64,000 bases of DNA from Bacillota bacterium. GTDB taxonomy: Bacteria > Bacillota_I > Bacilli_A > Izemoplasmatales > Hujiaoplasmataceae. The notes under the pieces were generated by a model. The model worked only from the letters and a program-made list of their open reading frames with translations. It did not search any database and was not told the DNA's origin. Below are positions 42,638 through 53,612 of this stretch, in pieces. Positions within the stretch are counted from its first letter, which is position 1. Every line of letters starts with the position of its first letter. The stretch lies in the NCBI GenBank assembly GCA_018816905.1, contig JAHIVB010000004.1, positions 33,678-97,677 on the forward strand. Direction: 5' to 3'. A program made the translations under genes and the position numbers.

Positions 42638-43879
42638 ATGACATCGCTTGAAAAAGAGTTATACGCTAGTTTCTTATTTTTTATGAATGAAGCGAACCAT
42701 GATCCAAATTCCACGGGCTACGGACTGATTCTTGATGATTCAAGGAAATTAGACAGAGCTTCGATTGCCTCCGTTGGATTTGGGCTTTCTGCATATGTAA
42801 TTGGAGTGGAAAACGGCTATATAGAGAGACAATCTGCCATTGAACTTGTCAAAGGCACTTTTCGAACTTTTCTAAATAACGTAGATCATTTCAAAGGATT
42901 TTATATTCACTATCTCGATATGAATACTGCAGAACTATACAAGAAGTGCGAGTACTCCACCATTGATACAGTCATTTTTATGAATGGAGCTATCACTTGT
43001 GATTCGTATTTTGATGATGTAGAAGTGCACCTATTGTTTAACGAACTATTTTCAAGACTAGATTTCCGACCATTCATTAAAATCCATAAAGGGAAAAAAG
43101 TTTTTCGAATGGCATACAATCCAATTCAAGGTGGAGATTATCGAGCGACGTCTGAAGATCCATGGATTTATCAATGGCATATGTATGCAGAACAATTGTC
43201 AATGTACTTCGTAGCCGCAGCGACAGATACTCTATCTTCAGACGAAGCAAAAGAATTGTATTTAGGGTTTGATAGAAACCGGGGTTCATACGGAGGATAC
43301 GAATATCTTTATAGTCCGACGAATGCGTTATTCATTTACCAGTATTCCCATGCATGGGTTGACTTCAGAAATTTGATCGGTCCAGATGGAATAGATTGGT
43401 TTGAAAATTCAAGAAATGCATCTTTAGCAAACAAACAATATTGTATTGATATGCAGGTGCGATATCCAATATTGAACGAAAAAGCGTGGGGTCTTACTGC
43501 TTGTCTAACGCCAAAAGGATACCGAAATCAATGTATTCTTCCAAACGACCTATCTAAAGACGAAGAGCATATATCTGGAGTACTTCCTCCAAGTGGAGCT
43601 TTGGGATCCATCGTATTTACTGAAAAGGAGTCATTGGATGTGCTTCAAACCTTAGAAGAAAAATATCAAGAATCGTTCCAAAAATATGGATTCACCGATG
43701 GGATTTCCCTTCTTGAAAATAATCAATTATGGGTATCAGACGGCTATATCGGAATCAACAAAGGAATCACAGTTTTGATGATTGATAATTATTTACATGG
43801 AACGACTTGGAAGTATTATATGAAACATCCCTTGATTCAAAAAGCAATTCGTAAACTCTCTTTTAGAAAGAAGGATTGA
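42638..43879 (+). CDS. Cytoplasmic GH144-like (glucoamylase/PF10091 family) enzyme
   Basis: 413 residues without a signal peptide. It is a paralogue of the secreted lipoprotein at 59722. Shared motifs are EYSTIDT (E-x-S-x-I-D-T), YAEQLSMYFVAAATD, FIYQYSHAWVDFR and GINKGITVLMIDNY, all typical of the (alpha/alpha)6-barrel family PF10091, whose characterised members in GH144 hydrolyse beta-1,2-glucan; older database labels say 'glucoamylase'. Being cytoplasmic, it probably shortens imported oligosaccharides, perhaps to a disaccharide for the GH94 or GH3 enzyme. Confidence 0.8.
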   Translation: MTSLEKELYASFLFFMNEANHDPNSTGYGLILDDSRKLDRASIASVGFGLSAYVIGVENGYIERQSAIELVKGTFRTFLNNVDHFKGFYIHYLDMNTAELYKKCEYSTIDTVIFMNGAITCDSYFDDVEVHLLFNELFSRLDFRPFIKIHKGKKVFRMAYNPIQGGDYRATSEDPWIYQWHMYAEQLSMYFVAAATDTLSSDEAKELYLGFDRNRGSYGGYEYLYSPTNALFIYQYSHAWVDFRNLIGPDGIDWFENSRNASLANKQYCIDMQVRYPILNEKAWGLTACLTPKGYRNQCILPNDLSKDEEHISGVLPPSGALGSIVFTEKESLDVLQTLEEKYQESFQKYGFTDGISLLENNQLWVSDGYIGINKGITVLMIDNYLHGTTWKYYMKHPLIQKAIRKLSFRKKD

Positions 43880-43880
43880 A

Positions 43881-44837
43881 ATGTCGACAATCAAAGATGT
43901 AGCAAAAGTTGCAGGTTGTTCTATATCGACTGTATCTTATGCTTTAAATAATGACAAAAGGATTCCAGACATTACTGCAGATCGAATTAAAAAAATAGCC
44001 TCAGAAATTGGTTATTTTCCTTCTGCTGCAGCCAGGAATTTAAAAAAACGGAACACCGATACTGTTTTGGTCGCGATTTCTGATTTTGGGGGGCCGGTAT
44101 ACCATGAGCTTTTAGATGGTATTCATTTCCAACTTGCCAAGTCCGGATATACCATGATTGTTTCTACAGGAATCTCATCCAATAATTTACTTAAAGAAAG
44201 GTCTGCCGATGGCGCTGTAATAACCGATATTCACATATCGGATCAGTCTCTCATTCAATTGGCGAAGAATTTTCGTCCCATCATTGTGCTCGACAGGAGA
44301 CTCAAAGACACCAATATTTACAATATGACGATTGACAATCATAAAGCGATGTATTGCCTTACGAAAGACATTCTTTCTAAAGGATATTTCAAAATCGGTT
44401 ATGTTCACGGCGTTAAGGATACATATGACAATCAAACAAGATATAGTGGTTTCTTAGCCGCTCTTCAAGAGAAAGGAATCAAAGTGTTTCGTGAATATTA
44501 TGGAAATTTCACAAAACCTTCAGGAATCATGATTGGAGCAGAACTGCTAAAAGATTCGAACTTGCCAGATATGCTTGTCTGTGCAAATGATGAAATGGCG
44601 CTTGGAATTATGGAGACTCTTCAAAAAAACGGTAAAATAATTCCTTCAGATATCGGTATTTCTGGATTCGATGACATTGACTTGTCAAGCTATGTTAACC
44701 CTCAACTTTCTAGCATTAAAGTGAATCATTTTGAATGGGGAAAAACAATCGCTTTAACCTTAATCAAATTATTGAAGGAGGAAGAGGTGGACATTCATAA
44801 ACAAGAGGGAATTATAATGATTAGAGGTTCCTATTAA
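43881..44837 (+). CDS. LacI/GalR-family transcriptional repressor
   Basis: 318 residues. N-terminal helix-turn-helix TIKDVAKVAGCSISTVSYALNN (2-23) with the hinge helix around 50, then a periplasmic-binding-protein-like sugar-sensing domain (ISGFDDIDLSSYVNPQLSSI near the end). It starts one base after the GH144-like stop. It likely binds the two TTGAAACGTTTC palindromes at the heads of the two sugar operons (38849, 44928) and thereby represses itself. Confidence 0.92.
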   Translation: MSTIKDVAKVAGCSISTVSYALNNDKRIPDITADRIKKIASEIGYFPSAAARNLKKRNTDTVLVAISDFGGPVYHELLDGIHFQLAKSGYTMIVSTGISSNNLLKERSADGAVITDIHISDQSLIQLAKNFRPIIVLDRRLKDTNIYNMTIDNHKAMYCLTKDILSKGYFKIGYVHGVKDTYDNQTRYSGFLAALQEKGIKVFREYYGNFTKPSGIMIGAELLKDSNLPDMLVCANDEMALGIMETLQKNGKIIPSDIGISGFDDIDLSSYVNPQLSSIKVNHFEWGKTIALTLIKLLKEEEVDIHKQEGIIMIRGSY

Positions 44838-44870
44838 GTAATCAGCCGACGCTGGTTATTTTTTAATTTT
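44838..44870 (+). terminator. rho-independent terminator after lacI
   Basis: AATCAGC (44840-44846) and GCTGGTT (44851-44857) with a CGAC loop, then ATTTTTTAATTTT. It ends the first sugar operon. Confidence 0.75.
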
Positions 44871-44875
44871 CAAAC

Positions 44876-44889
44876 TGAAAACGCTTGTA
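44876..44889 (+). promoter_or_regulatory. candidate catabolite-responsive (cre-like) site
   Basis: TGAAAACGCTTGTA resembles the CcpA cre consensus (TGAAAACGCTTTCA-like) except at the last positions. It overlaps the -35 box of the second sugar promoter, fitting carbon-catabolite repression. Confidence 0.45.
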
Positions 44890-44913
44890 TCGAAAAAACG
44901 GTTGTGATATAAT
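44885..44913 (+). promoter_or_regulatory. sigma-A promoter of the second sugar operon
   Basis: TTGTAT (44885-44890), 17 bases, TATAAT (44908-44913). Confidence 0.78.
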
Positions 44914-44927
44914 AAAAGTGTATAATT

Positions 44928-44945
44928 TATTGAAACGTTTCGATA
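44928..44945. promoter_or_regulatory. LacI-type operator O2
   Basis: TATTGAAACGTTTCGATA is an 18-bp palindrome with one mismatch and shares TTGAAACGTTTC with O1. It lies just downstream of the -10 of the GH94 promoter. Confidence 0.8.
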
Positions 44946-44963
44946 ATTTGGAGGCACAATTGT

Positions 44964-47354
44964 ATGTATAACAATAAGTATGGGTATTTTACCGAGGACG
45001 GGATGGAATATGTTATTACAGAACCCAGAACCCCAAAACCTTGGATTAATGTAGTTTCAAACGGAGATTACTCCTTTATGGTTTCTCAAACCGGAGGAGG
45101 ATGCTCCTGGAGAGGGAACTCTGGACAGAATCGATTGACGAGGCTTTATCAAGATATTATTAAGGATAATTACGGAAAGTATTTTTATCTTAGAGATCTA
45201 TCGACGAATGAGTTTTGGTCTCTGACATATCAACCTGTCCAAAAAGAATTTCAGAAATTTGAAGTAAGACACGGAATTGGATATTCTGTTTTTAAGTATC
45301 AAGTCAACGATGTTCTTTCTCAAATGAAAATGTTTGTCGTTCCAAATGAACAGATAGAGATTATTGAAATCACATTGGAAAATAAATCTGACCAAATTAA
45401 AAAGTTGGATTTGACTTCCTACTTTGAGTGGGAAGCAGGAATTCATCCAGATGAACACAGGGAATTTCATAAGTTATTTATGGAAACCTCTTATGATCCA
45501 GAACTTAAAGCAATTAAAATAAAGAAATATAACTGGGGTTTTGGTGACGTCAATGGTCTCGGAAACAATTCTGATTGGGACTTTGTAGGCTTTCACGCAG
45601 TAAGCGAGCCGGTTAAATCCTTTGGAACGGACAAAGAAAGTTTCATTGGAATGTATAATTCAGAACGCAATCCTGATGCCATGCACCATCCTGTTCTTGA
45701 CAGAAAAGAAGGACGTTTTGGAGATCCTTGTGCCTCTTTGCAGACAGAAATAGTGCTTCAACCAAATGAATCAAGGACGGTTGTCTATACCATAGGAGTA
45801 ACAACACTTGGAAAAAGAGAAATCCCTGGAATTGATCAAGATTACGAAGACCCGAATCCACTTATTTTAAAATATACAAATGTTGCAGAAGCTAAACTAG
45901 CATTTGAAAAGGTAACAGCGTTTTGGAATGATCTTTTAAAGGGTGATCACGTAGAGAGCCCTGACAAAGGATTTGACTTGATGACAAATACGTTTTCGAA
46001 GTATCAGGCTATTAGTTGTAGAATCTGGGGAAAGACAGCATATTATCAAACAAGCGGGGGATATGGATTTAGAGATCAGTTGCAAGATTCTTTAATCTTC
46101 TTGGAATCTCGTCCCGATTTGACAAAAAAGCAATTGCTTCTCCATGCTTCAAGGCAATTCAAAGAAGGAGACGTTTATCACTGGTTCGTAACCTATCAAG
46201 GTTGGGGTGCTCGTGGTAACTGTAGTGATGACCTTCTGTGGATGCCTTTCATACTATACTACTACATTGAAGAAACGCTCGACTACTCGATATTGGATGA
46301 AATGATTCCATTCGTAGATGGTGAGCCTGTTTCAATGTATGAGCATTGCAAGCGAGCAATTCAAAAATCGCTTACCCGTTTTTCCTCAAGAGGTGTTCCT
46401 CTGATGGGAAGCCATGATTGGAATGATGGTTTAAGCGCTGTAGGGCATAAAATGAAAGGCGAATCGTTTTGGATGTCATCATTTCTTTACATGGTTTTGA
46501 ATCAGTTCCAACGATTTGCAAGAACGAGAGAAGACCATGATTTCGTTGGATTAATGAAAACATATTCCAGTCAAATCAAAGAAACCTTCAACAAATTCGG
46601 ATGGGACGGAGACTGGTACATGCAAGCCACGACAGATGAAGGTTTGAAATTGGGTTCGAAAGAAAACGAAGAAGGTCAAATCTTTTTGATGCCGAATTCA
46701 TGGGCTATTATATCTGGAATATTACCTGAAAATCGAGTTGAAACCGTAATTAAATCCATTCAAAAATATTTATTGAAAGATTATGGTACTTTGCTTAATT
46801 TCCCTGCTTTCACGAAACCGCGAACAGACATAGGATATGTTACGAGATACGCACCCGGACTGAGAGAAAACGGAGGGGTGTATACTCATGCAGCAACCTG
46901 GGCAGTCACTGCATTTGCGAGGGCTGGTTATCCTGAACTTGCATATCTTGCCTATACGGGAATCTGCCCCCCTAATCGAACGAAGGATCCAGACTTGTAT
47001 CTAGCCGAACCCTATGTGACTTGTGGTAACTCTGACGGACCTATCTCTCCTTTATATGGTAGAGGAGGCTGGAGTTGGTATACTGGTTCAGCGCAATGGC
47101 TTCACAGAGTGGCGGTACAAGATATCGTTGGTGTTAAGGCATCTTTTGAAGGATTGGTTGTTCAACCATCACTTCCGAAAGATTGGGATTACGTAAATTA
47201 TACAAGACATTTCCGGAACGCAATATACGATATCCGCATCAAACGTGGAGAGAAGTCTTCGATTTCGGTGGACGGAATAGAACACAAGTCTTCGACTCTT
47301 CCGGATTTTAATGATCATAAAAATCATCAAGTACTAGTCACTATAAATAAATAA
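44964..47354 (+). CDS. GH94 glycoside phosphorylase (cellobiose/laminaribiose phosphorylase-like)
   Basis: A 796-residue cytoplasmic enzyme. It opens with KYGYFTEDGMEYVITEPRTPKPW and NVVSNGDYSFMVSQTGGG, both typical of family GH94. The catalytic Asp lies in SHDWNDG (about 484), and THAATWAV (about 640) belongs to the phosphate-binding side. The enzyme splits a beta-glucosyl disaccharide or oligosaccharide with phosphate into alpha-glucose-1-phosphate plus the shortened sugar, saving ATP. The length matches cellobiose, laminaribiose or cellobionate phosphorylases rather than the about 1,080-residue 1,2-beta-oligoglucan phosphorylase. First gene of the second sugar operon, behind GGAGG. Confidence 0.88.
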   Translation: MYNNKYGYFTEDGMEYVITEPRTPKPWINVVSNGDYSFMVSQTGGGCSWRGNSGQNRLTRLYQDIIKDNYGKYFYLRDLSTNEFWSLTYQPVQKEFQKFEVRHGIGYSVFKYQVNDVLSQMKMFVVPNEQIEIIEITLENKSDQIKKLDLTSYFEWEAGIHPDEHREFHKLFMETSYDPELKAIKIKKYNWGFGDVNGLGNNSDWDFVGFHAVSEPVKSFGTDKESFIGMYNSERNPDAMHHPVLDRKEGRFGDPCASLQTEIVLQPNESRTVVYTIGVTTLGKREIPGIDQDYEDPNPLILKYTNVAEAKLAFEKVTAFWNDLLKGDHVESPDKGFDLMTNTFSKYQAISCRIWGKTAYYQTSGGYGFRDQLQDSLIFLESRPDLTKKQLLLHASRQFKEGDVYHWFVTYQGWGARGNCSDDLLWMPFILYYYIEETLDYSILDEMIPFVDGEPVSMYEHCKRAIQKSLTRFSSRGVPLMGSHDWNDGLSAVGHKMKGESFWMSSFLYMVLNQFQRFARTREDHDFVGLMKTYSSQIKETFNKFGWDGDWYMQATTDEGLKLGSKENEEGQIFLMPNSWAIISGILPENRVETVIKSIQKYLLKDYGTLLNFPAFTKPRTDIGYVTRYAPGLRENGGVYTHAATWAVTAFARAGYPELAYLAYTGICPPNRTKDPDLYLAEPYVTCGNSDGPISPLYGRGGWSWYTGSAQWLHRVAVQDIVGVKASFEGLVVQPSLPKDWDYVNYTRHFRNAIYDIRIKRGEKSSISVDGIEHKSSTLPDFNDHKNHQVLVTINK

Positions 47355-47372
47355 ATAAAGGAGAAAATCGTT

Positions 47373-48833
47373 ATGAAAAAAATTATTCTCGCGCTATTCA
47401 TTGCATTTTTCGGATTCGCAATGGCTTCATGTACACAAAACACAGATAGCACAACTTCAACGACGCTGACCACATCTGGCACGAATACGACCGAAACTAC
47501 TATTTCACATACTCCGGTTACAGTTACTTATGCGGCTTGGAATCTTGGAACGGTTGATTCAGTCAATCTAGAAAGATTGATGATTGATGCTTTCATGGAG
47601 GAATATCCATGGATTACCGTTCAAATCGTGGAACGCCCAAAAATTCCCGATTCAACTGGAACTTCTGAGATTGATCAAAACTGGAATGAATTCCTTGGCG
47701 CAAGAGCGGCTCAAGGAACATTGCCTGATGTCTATTTTACTGATTCAACTGAAACAACCATCATGAATAATTGGGCAAAGGACGTCACTGAAATTGCTCA
47801 TAATGATGCTGAATTTATGAATATTTCTGAAGACATTCGTGAAGCAGCGAACTATGGCGGAAGATTGATGGCCCTCCCATACGCAGTCTACTATTTTGGG
47901 TATTACATCAACAAGACAATCTTTGAAAACGCAAACGCTGATGCTCCGGTGTTTGAAGATTCTTTCCAGACCTTCCTAGACAAGGTAGGGGATGTAGCAA
48001 ATCAAACCGTCACAAATGGTACCGGAACAGCAGGAATCGTAGGAATCGACCGGATGCTCGAATGGTATCCCGCGCAATTAAACCCCGATCTCGGATGGTA
48101 TACATATGATGGGTCTATTCTTCATCTTGATAGTACGGAATTTGAAACTACATTAAATCTTTATCAGACTTTAATGCAAGATAAAACGTTAATATACGAT
48201 GCTATGACTCCGGAAGAACAACTTGCAGCGTTTGGAACGACGAATGCTTGGGAGTCAAGCCAACTTGCAGCGTATTGGGAATTTACCCCGATTATCGGCT
48301 CCATGCTCAATTATGATTTTGAGATAGATTTCATTGGAACACCAGGAACAAGTGCGGCTCACCAAATCCCTGTCATCTTGGATTTAATGTGTATTTCAAG
48401 CCAAACTCAACATCTTGATGAAGCTTATCTTCTGGCAAAATGGATGTCGTTTGGTAGAGATGGATATCTCAAACGTATTGAGATCTCTACAACAGTAGAG
48501 GGAGTAAACGCTCTTAATATGACACCTTTACAACCCGATGAAGAATTACTTGACGCTTTCTTCGATATCTATTCAACGTTTACGGAATTAAGAAAAGTAG
48601 TCTCATACAATAACTACATCATTGAACCAAACAAATACGTTCCAGGTTACATCAAGGCAAGATGGAGTGCAGACTATGACGCAGAAACCACGGTCGGACA
48701 ATTGTTTGACCAAGTCAGAGGCGGGCAAGTTAATTATGCGGACGTCAAAACCTCTTGGAATACTATTTCCAACAACGCTCTATCAGTAGCTAGAGAGGCA
48801 ATTTTTCAAAGACTTGGTGTAGAAGACAACTAG
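47373..48833 (+). CDS. Sugar ABC transporter substrate-binding lipoprotein (SBP family 1)
   Basis: 486 residues. Lipoprotein signal ending MASC (Cys20), then a Thr/Ser-rich linker (about 22-47) like those of the two other lipoproteins in this locus, then a family-1 binding domain (VTYAAWNLGTVDSVN, DVYFTDSTE). It binds an oligosaccharide outside the cell. Which of the two permease pairs it feeds is unclear. AAAGGAGAAAA precedes the ATG, 18 bases after the GH94 stop. Confidence 0.88.
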   Translation: MKKIILALFIAFFGFAMASCTQNTDSTTSTTLTTSGTNTTETTISHTPVTVTYAAWNLGTVDSVNLERLMIDAFMEEYPWITVQIVERPKIPDSTGTSEIDQNWNEFLGARAAQGTLPDVYFTDSTETTIMNNWAKDVTEIAHNDAEFMNISEDIREAANYGGRLMALPYAVYYFGYYINKTIFENANADAPVFEDSFQTFLDKVGDVANQTVTNGTGTAGIVGIDRMLEWYPAQLNPDLGWYTYDGSILHLDSTEFETTLNLYQTLMQDKTLIYDAMTPEEQLAAFGTTNAWESSQLAAYWEFTPIIGSMLNYDFEIDFIGTPGTSAAHQIPVILDLMCISSQTQHLDEAYLLAKWMSFGRDGYLKRIEISTTVEGVNALNMTPLQPDEELLDAFFDIYSTFTELRKVVSYNNYIIEPNKYVPGYIKARWSADYDAETTVGQLFDQVRGGQVNYADVKTSWNTISNNALSVAREAIFQRLGVEDN

Positions 48834-48863
48834 AATTTTCATTTTAGGAAGGAAACTGAACTG

Positions 48864-51803
48864 ATGGCGAAAAAAGGAGCACTGCTACTCATAATAGCAT
48901 TCCTGTCCATTGTATCTCTGTCGACGCATGTCGTGTTTGCTGACACGAAGGTTTACGACAGCGGTACTTCTTTGTTGCTGGAAGGAAACTATCGAGAGGT
49001 GTTGTCCGTCTGGGAAAATGAAGGATATCAAGTTACAAGTTCATTTGAACAGGTTATTTCGCCATCTCAATTTTCGGTTTCAAACCCTCTGGATGAGTCC
49101 TTGAGTATGGACTATGGACAAGATGTTGCTCAGTTTAATGATGAAAACATCATAGAGTTCAGTGTTGTTGTCGATACGGAGGGACTTTACGAATTCTCGC
49201 TTGATTTTTATTCAAAATCATCAGATTATCTCGATTTGGAATGTTCGGTCCTTGTGAATGATGAATTGCAATACACCGAAGCTTCCCAAATCATATTATA
49301 CAAACAATGGGTTCAGGTTGACGGGTTCACGTTGGATCGATATGGAAACGATTTCTATGGAAGTCAGGAACAGAACTTGACCTGGATTCATCAGTCTTTC
49401 TACGATCCGATGGGACTGTTTGTGAATCCAATTGTGTTCAAATTGAATCAAGGCATGAATACAATTACCATTGAGCGGACCAAGGGGGATTTTTTGGTTG
49501 GCGACTTTACCGTAAGCGGTAGGACGACATTGTCGACGTATGATGAATATTCCAATGGAGCAAGCTTGATTTCAAATGAGATTTTGAATTCTCAAGAAGC
49601 AGAAACGCCTTCTTTCAAAAACGCATCTAGCATCCAGGCAGGGGTTTCAAGAACCGTTGACGTGACTCCATTCTCCGTTCGATATTTAAAATTGAACATA
49701 CTTGCGGGATCGACATTTAATTCCCAAAGGGAAGAAGTAATTTATGATGTTGAAGTAGCGGAAGAAGGATACTATTATCTTACTTTTAAGGTTCTCCAGT
49801 CGACTTCAACGAACGCCAACGTTTATCGCACGTTAAGAATCAATGGAACGGTTCCTTTTGAGGAAGCACTGTCGATTCCTTTTGAATATGACAATCTTTG
49901 GCAAAACGTCACTCTTGGAGGAGACGAGCCTTATCTTTTCCATTTAAATCAAGGTATCAACCAGATCTCTCTGTCTGTTAACTTGAGCCCTTTCATGGAA
50001 GACTATTATGAAATCAATGATGTCTTGGACTATGTCAATGATCTGTCCTTACAAATAAAGAAATTGACCGGTAATCAAATCGACGAGAATCGAGATTGGT
50101 TGATTACCGACTATATTCCTTCAATTGTAGCGGATTTGCTGGACGCAAGAGACTCCTTACAGGTGACTTATGATCGACTCGACCAAATGACAGAAACGAC
50201 AAAGTTGTCGGAAGCGATGTCTTCCATTAAAATCGCGATTCGAAATCTTGTTTTCCTTGCAGACTCACCCAATGACATTCCTAAAAATATGACCTTGCTT
50301 TCGACTTCATCTTCTTCAATAGCATCAACTTTAGGGACAACGGTCGCTCTTTTGCTGGACAGTCCTCTGGATATTGACAAGTTTTACGTCCACACCGACG
50401 TGGAATTAGACAAGCCAAACGCTAATTTTTTCGTTCGTACTTGGGTGAATATTAAACGCTTCTTCCTTTCGTTTTTTGACGAAAGGTACAATATGATTGC
50501 AAACGATGACGAACTTGACGTTTGGGTCAATCGCAGCAAGCAATATACGGATTTAATCCAAAAAATGGCCGATGATTCCTTCACGACTGAAACGGGAATC
50601 AAAGTAAAAATCTCTGTTATGGCCGCAGAAGGAAAACTGATTCTTGCCAATTCTGCAGGAACGAATCCCGATGTCGCACTTGGTGTATCCTCCTGGCTTC
50701 CTTACGATTTGGGAATCCGCGGTGCGATTCTCGATTTGACGACATTCTTAAACGACCCAGAATTTTCAACCGTTTTGGATTACTATCAAGAAGAATCCTT
50801 GATTCCATTGATATATGATGACGGTCTCTATGGACTTCCGGATACAGAGAATTTCTATGTGCTCTTCTATCGAAACGATATTTTGTCTGCACTTGACATT
50901 CCTGTTCCGTCCACCTGGGAGGAAGTAACCCAAATTATGCCGATACTAAAACGATACGGTATGAATTTTTATATTCCTCTTTCCAGTGCGACGTCCCTGA
51001 AATCTTTTGATTCAACACTTCCATTCCTCTTTCAATACGGATCGTCGATCTATCAAGACAATGCATTTTATGTGTCTCTCGATGACGAGGCAAGTATCAA
51101 CGCCTTAACGATGATGACGGAATTGTATACGATTTATTCCATGGATACGACTGTCACCTCTTTTTACAATGAGTTTAGACTCGGAATTTCTCCTATTGGA
51201 GTAGGGGACTTCGGAATGTACATTACGTTATTGAATGCTGCTCCTGACATTCAAGGACTATGGAAAATAGCCCTTCTGCCGGGTGTTGTGCAAGAAGATT
51301 CTTCCATCGACAGAAGTGCACCAGGAGCCCAGACAGCAAACATGATATTCAAAAATACCGACAAGCAAGAGGAATCATGGGAATTTTTGAAATGGTGGTC
51401 ATCAACTGAAATCCAAGTTGAGTTCGAATCTTTGTTACTGTCAACACTTGGAAAAGAGTACCTATGGAACAGTGCAAACACATTAGCTTTTGAAGCGCTC
51501 AACATGAATTCTGACGATTTATCCATCATTCTTGAACAATGGTCTTATCTCAGGGAACTTCCAAAAGTTCCTGGATCTTACCAAGTTGAGCTCGAAATCT
51601 CCAATCTATGGAACAGTGTTGTAATAGATAGAGAAAATCTTCGAGTCTTATTGAATGACGGTATTATCAAGATGAACAAAGAAATTCAAAAGAAGATGTC
51701 TGAATTTGGATATATGGACAAAACAGGGACGATTATGAAACCTTATAATTTGGCAAGTTTATCCATCATCAGATCATGGAAGAGCGGTGATTCAAATGAA
51801 TGA
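48864..51803 (+). CDS. Large secreted protein: beta-sandwich-like N-terminal region plus C-terminal family-1 solute-binding domain
   Basis: 979 residues. A signal peptide ends near VVFA-DT, with no lipobox Cys. Residues about 30-440 look like two beta-rich, carbohydrate-binding-module-like domains ([20 protein letters not shown]; then [19 protein letters not shown] segments), followed by a helical linker and, from about 545, a complete extracellular solute-binding domain ([36 protein letters not shown]). Genes of this size and architecture occur beside YIP1 and DUF5696 proteins in Paenibacillus-type clusters (from memory). It is next to the first permease pair and overlaps it by eight bases. 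Confidence 0.78.
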   Translation: MAKKGALLLIIAFLSIVSLSTHVVFADTKVYDSGTSLLLEGNYREVLSVWENEGYQVTSSFEQVISPSQFSVSNPLDESLSMDYGQDVAQFNDENIIEFSVVVDTEGLYEFSLDFYSKSSDYLDLECSVLVNDELQYTEASQIILYKQWVQVDGFTLDRYGNDFYGSQEQNLTWIHQSFYDPMGLFVNPIVFKLNQGMNTITIERTKGDFLVGDFTVSGRTTLSTYDEYSNGASLISNEILNSQEAETPSFKNASSIQAGVSRTVDVTPFSVRYLKLNILAGSTFNSQREEVIYDVEVAEEGYYYLTFKVLQSTSTNANVYRTLRINGTVPFEEALSIPFEYDNLWQNVTLGGDEPYLFHLNQGINQISLSVNLSPFMEDYYEINDVLDYVNDLSLQIKKLTGNQIDENRDWLITDYIPSIVADLLDARDSLQVTYDRLDQMTETTKLSEAMSSIKIAIRNLVFLADSPNDIPKNMTLLSTSSSSIASTLGTTVALLLDSPLDIDKFYVHTDVELDKPNANFFVRTWVNIKRFFLSFFDERYNMIANDDELDVWVNRSKQYTDLIQKMADDSFTTETGIKVKISVMAAEGKLILANSAGTNPDVALGVSSWLPYDLGIRGAILDLTTFLNDPEFSTVLDYYQEESLIPLIYDDGLYGLPDTENFYVLFYRNDILSALDIPVPSTWEEVTQIMPILKRYGMNFYIPLSSATSLKSFDSTLPFLFQYGSSIYQDNAFYVSLDDEASINALTMMTELYTIYSMDTTVTSFYNEFRLGISPIGVGDFGMYITLLNAAPDIQGLWKIALLPGVVQEDSSIDRSAPGAQTANMIFKNTDKQEESWEFLKWWSSTEIQVEFESLLLSTLGKEYLWNSANTLAFEALNMNSDDLSIILEQWSYLRELPKVPGSYQVELEISNLWNSVVIDRENLRVLLNDGIIKMNKEIQKKMSEFGYMDKTGTIMKPYNLASLSIIRSWKSGDSNE

Positions 51804-52728
51804 TACCGTGGCCATGAAAAAGCGCATTTCTTCGAAAGCAATCCGTGAACAACAAAACATCGCATATCTGTTCGTGTTCCCTTATGCACTGATGTTCATT
51901 ATCTTCATCGTTGTCCCTGTCATTGCAGCGATTGGTCTTTCTTTTACGTATTTCGATACAGTTAGGACTCCAATCTGGATAGGATTTGACAACTATATCA
52001 ATATTTTGACGAACGATGACGTCTTTATGCAGTACGTCATTCCTAATACTTTGAAATATGCCATCATCGTAGGACCTGGAGGATATATACTTTCATTCCT
52101 TTTGGCATGGATGTTGGCTCAGTTAGCGCCAAAAATCAGGACAGTATTGGCACTGATTATCTATTCTCCATCACTCACGAGTGGAATTACGATGGCTGTG
52201 TTGTGGAGAGTCATATTTGCCGGTGACAATTCCGGTTATTTGAACAGCGTTCTATTGAACCTCGGATTAATCGTCGAACCAATTGTCTTTTTGCAGTCCA
52301 AGGAGTTCCTCCTGACAATCATGATTGTCGTCACTCTCTGGTCCTCAATGGGGGTTGGTTTTCTTGCAATGCTTGCAGGTATTTTGAATGTCAATCAGGA
52401 ACTGTATGAAGCAGGATATATTGATGGCATCAAAAACAAATTCCAGGAAATGATCTACATTACAATCCCATCCATTAAACCGCAGATGTTGTTTGGTGCG
52501 GTGATGGCGATTGTAGGTACGTTCTCAGCTTCAGGAATTGGGGTGGCTTTGTCGGGTTCCAATCCGACGCCACAATATGCAGGTCAGTTAATTGTCAATC
52601 ATATCGAGTACTACGGCTTTAATAAATATGAGATGGGATATGCCGCAGCACTTTCAGTCATTTTGCTTATGATCGTCTATTTCTTTTCTAGGATGTCATT
52701 CAAGCTTTTTGGAAGTAAAGACGAATGA
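51796..52728 (+). CDS. CUT1-type sugar ABC permease 1 (MalF-like)
   Basis: About 310 residues with six hydrophobic segments. It carries the EAA loop [26 protein letters not shown] that contacts the ATPase. The ATG at 51796 follows GGTGAT; a GTG at 51787 would be the alternative. The stop overlaps permease 2 as ATGA. No ATPase gene (MsmK/UgpC type) exists in the locus. Confidence 0.9.
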   Translation: MNDTVAMKKRISSKAIREQQNIAYLFVFPYALMFIIFIVVPVIAAIGLSFTYFDTVRTPIWIGFDNYINILTNDDVFMQYVIPNTLKYAIIVGPGGYILSFLLAWMLAQLAPKIRTVLALIIYSPSLTSGITMAVLWRVIFAGDNSGYLNSVLLNLGLIVEPIVFLQSKEFLLTIMIVVTLWSSMGVGFLAMLAGILNVNQELYEAGYIDGIKNKFQEMIYITIPSIKPQMLFGAVMAIVGTFSASGIGVALSGSNPTPQYAGQLIVNHIEYYGFNKYEMGYAAALSVILLMIVYFFSRMSFKLFGSKDE

Positions 52729-53603
52729 GGGCGCACAAATTCCAAGGGACGAAAATAAACCCATCCAAGTTTCATCCCAGCCAAATCAGATTCTTACTCA
52801 TTATTTTACCGATTGCTTTGTTTATGTTACTGCCACTCATCTACATCTTCAACCACGCTTTCAAACCACTGGAAGAACTATTCTATTATCCCCCAAGATT
52901 TTTTGTAGAACAATTCACACTACAAAATTTTGTCCGTCTGTTTCAAGTGACTGGTTCCTCCGGAATACCGATGAGCCGTTATTTGTTCAATTCGATCATT
53001 GTGACGGTCTTGGTTCTATTTACTTCAGTTCTGATTTCAACACTGGCAGGATATGCATTATCCAAACTGAATTTCAAAGGCAAGCGTCTATTAAATGAGA
53101 TTAATACGATTGCTTTGATGTTTGTTGGCGTCGCTGTCACGATTCCAAGATACCTGATCATTGAAAAACTTGGTTTGATTGACAATTTCTTTATTCATGT
53201 GTTACCTTATCTCGCAATTCCGGTCGGACTGTTTTTAATCAAGCAGTTCGTGGATCAAATTCCTAATGAACTGATTGACGCTTCACGCGTCGATGGAGCA
53301 AATGAATGGCAGATTTACACTAAAATAATTTTGCCTTTGATTCGTCCAGCGATTGCGACCATCGTCATCCTTTCGTTCCAAACTGTGTGGAACAGCGCAG
53401 ATACTTCAACTACATACATCAACAACGATTCACTTAAAACATTTGCCTTTTATATGAACACATTAACATCCAATACCAATGGAGTCGCCGGGCAAGGGAT
53501 GGCTGCGGCAGCTTCTTTGATTATGTTCTTGCCAAATCTTCTCATATTCATAATTATGCAAAGCAAAGTTATGGATACGATGGCTCACTCGGGAATCAAG
53601 TAG
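52725..53603 (+). CDS. CUT1-type sugar ABC permease 2 (MalG-like)
   Basis: 292 residues, six hydrophobic segments. EAA loop [29 protein letters not shown]. Pairs with permease 1 (ATGA overlap). The following gene starts ten bases after its stop. Confidence 0.9.
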   Translation: MRAHKFQGTKINPSKFHPSQIRFLLIILPIALFMLLPLIYIFNHAFKPLEELFYYPPRFFVEQFTLQNFVRLFQVTGSSGIPMSRYLFNSIIVTVLVLFTSVLISTLAGYALSKLNFKGKRLLNEINTIALMFVGVAVTIPRYLIIEKLGLIDNFFIHVLPYLAIPVGLFLIKQFVDQIPNELIDASRVDGANEWQIYTKIILPLIRPAIATIVILSFQTVWNSADTSTTYINNDSLKTFAFYMNTLTSNTNGVAGQGMAAAASLIMFLPNLLIFIIMQSKVMDTMAHSGIK

Positions 53604-53612
53604 GTGCCACTT

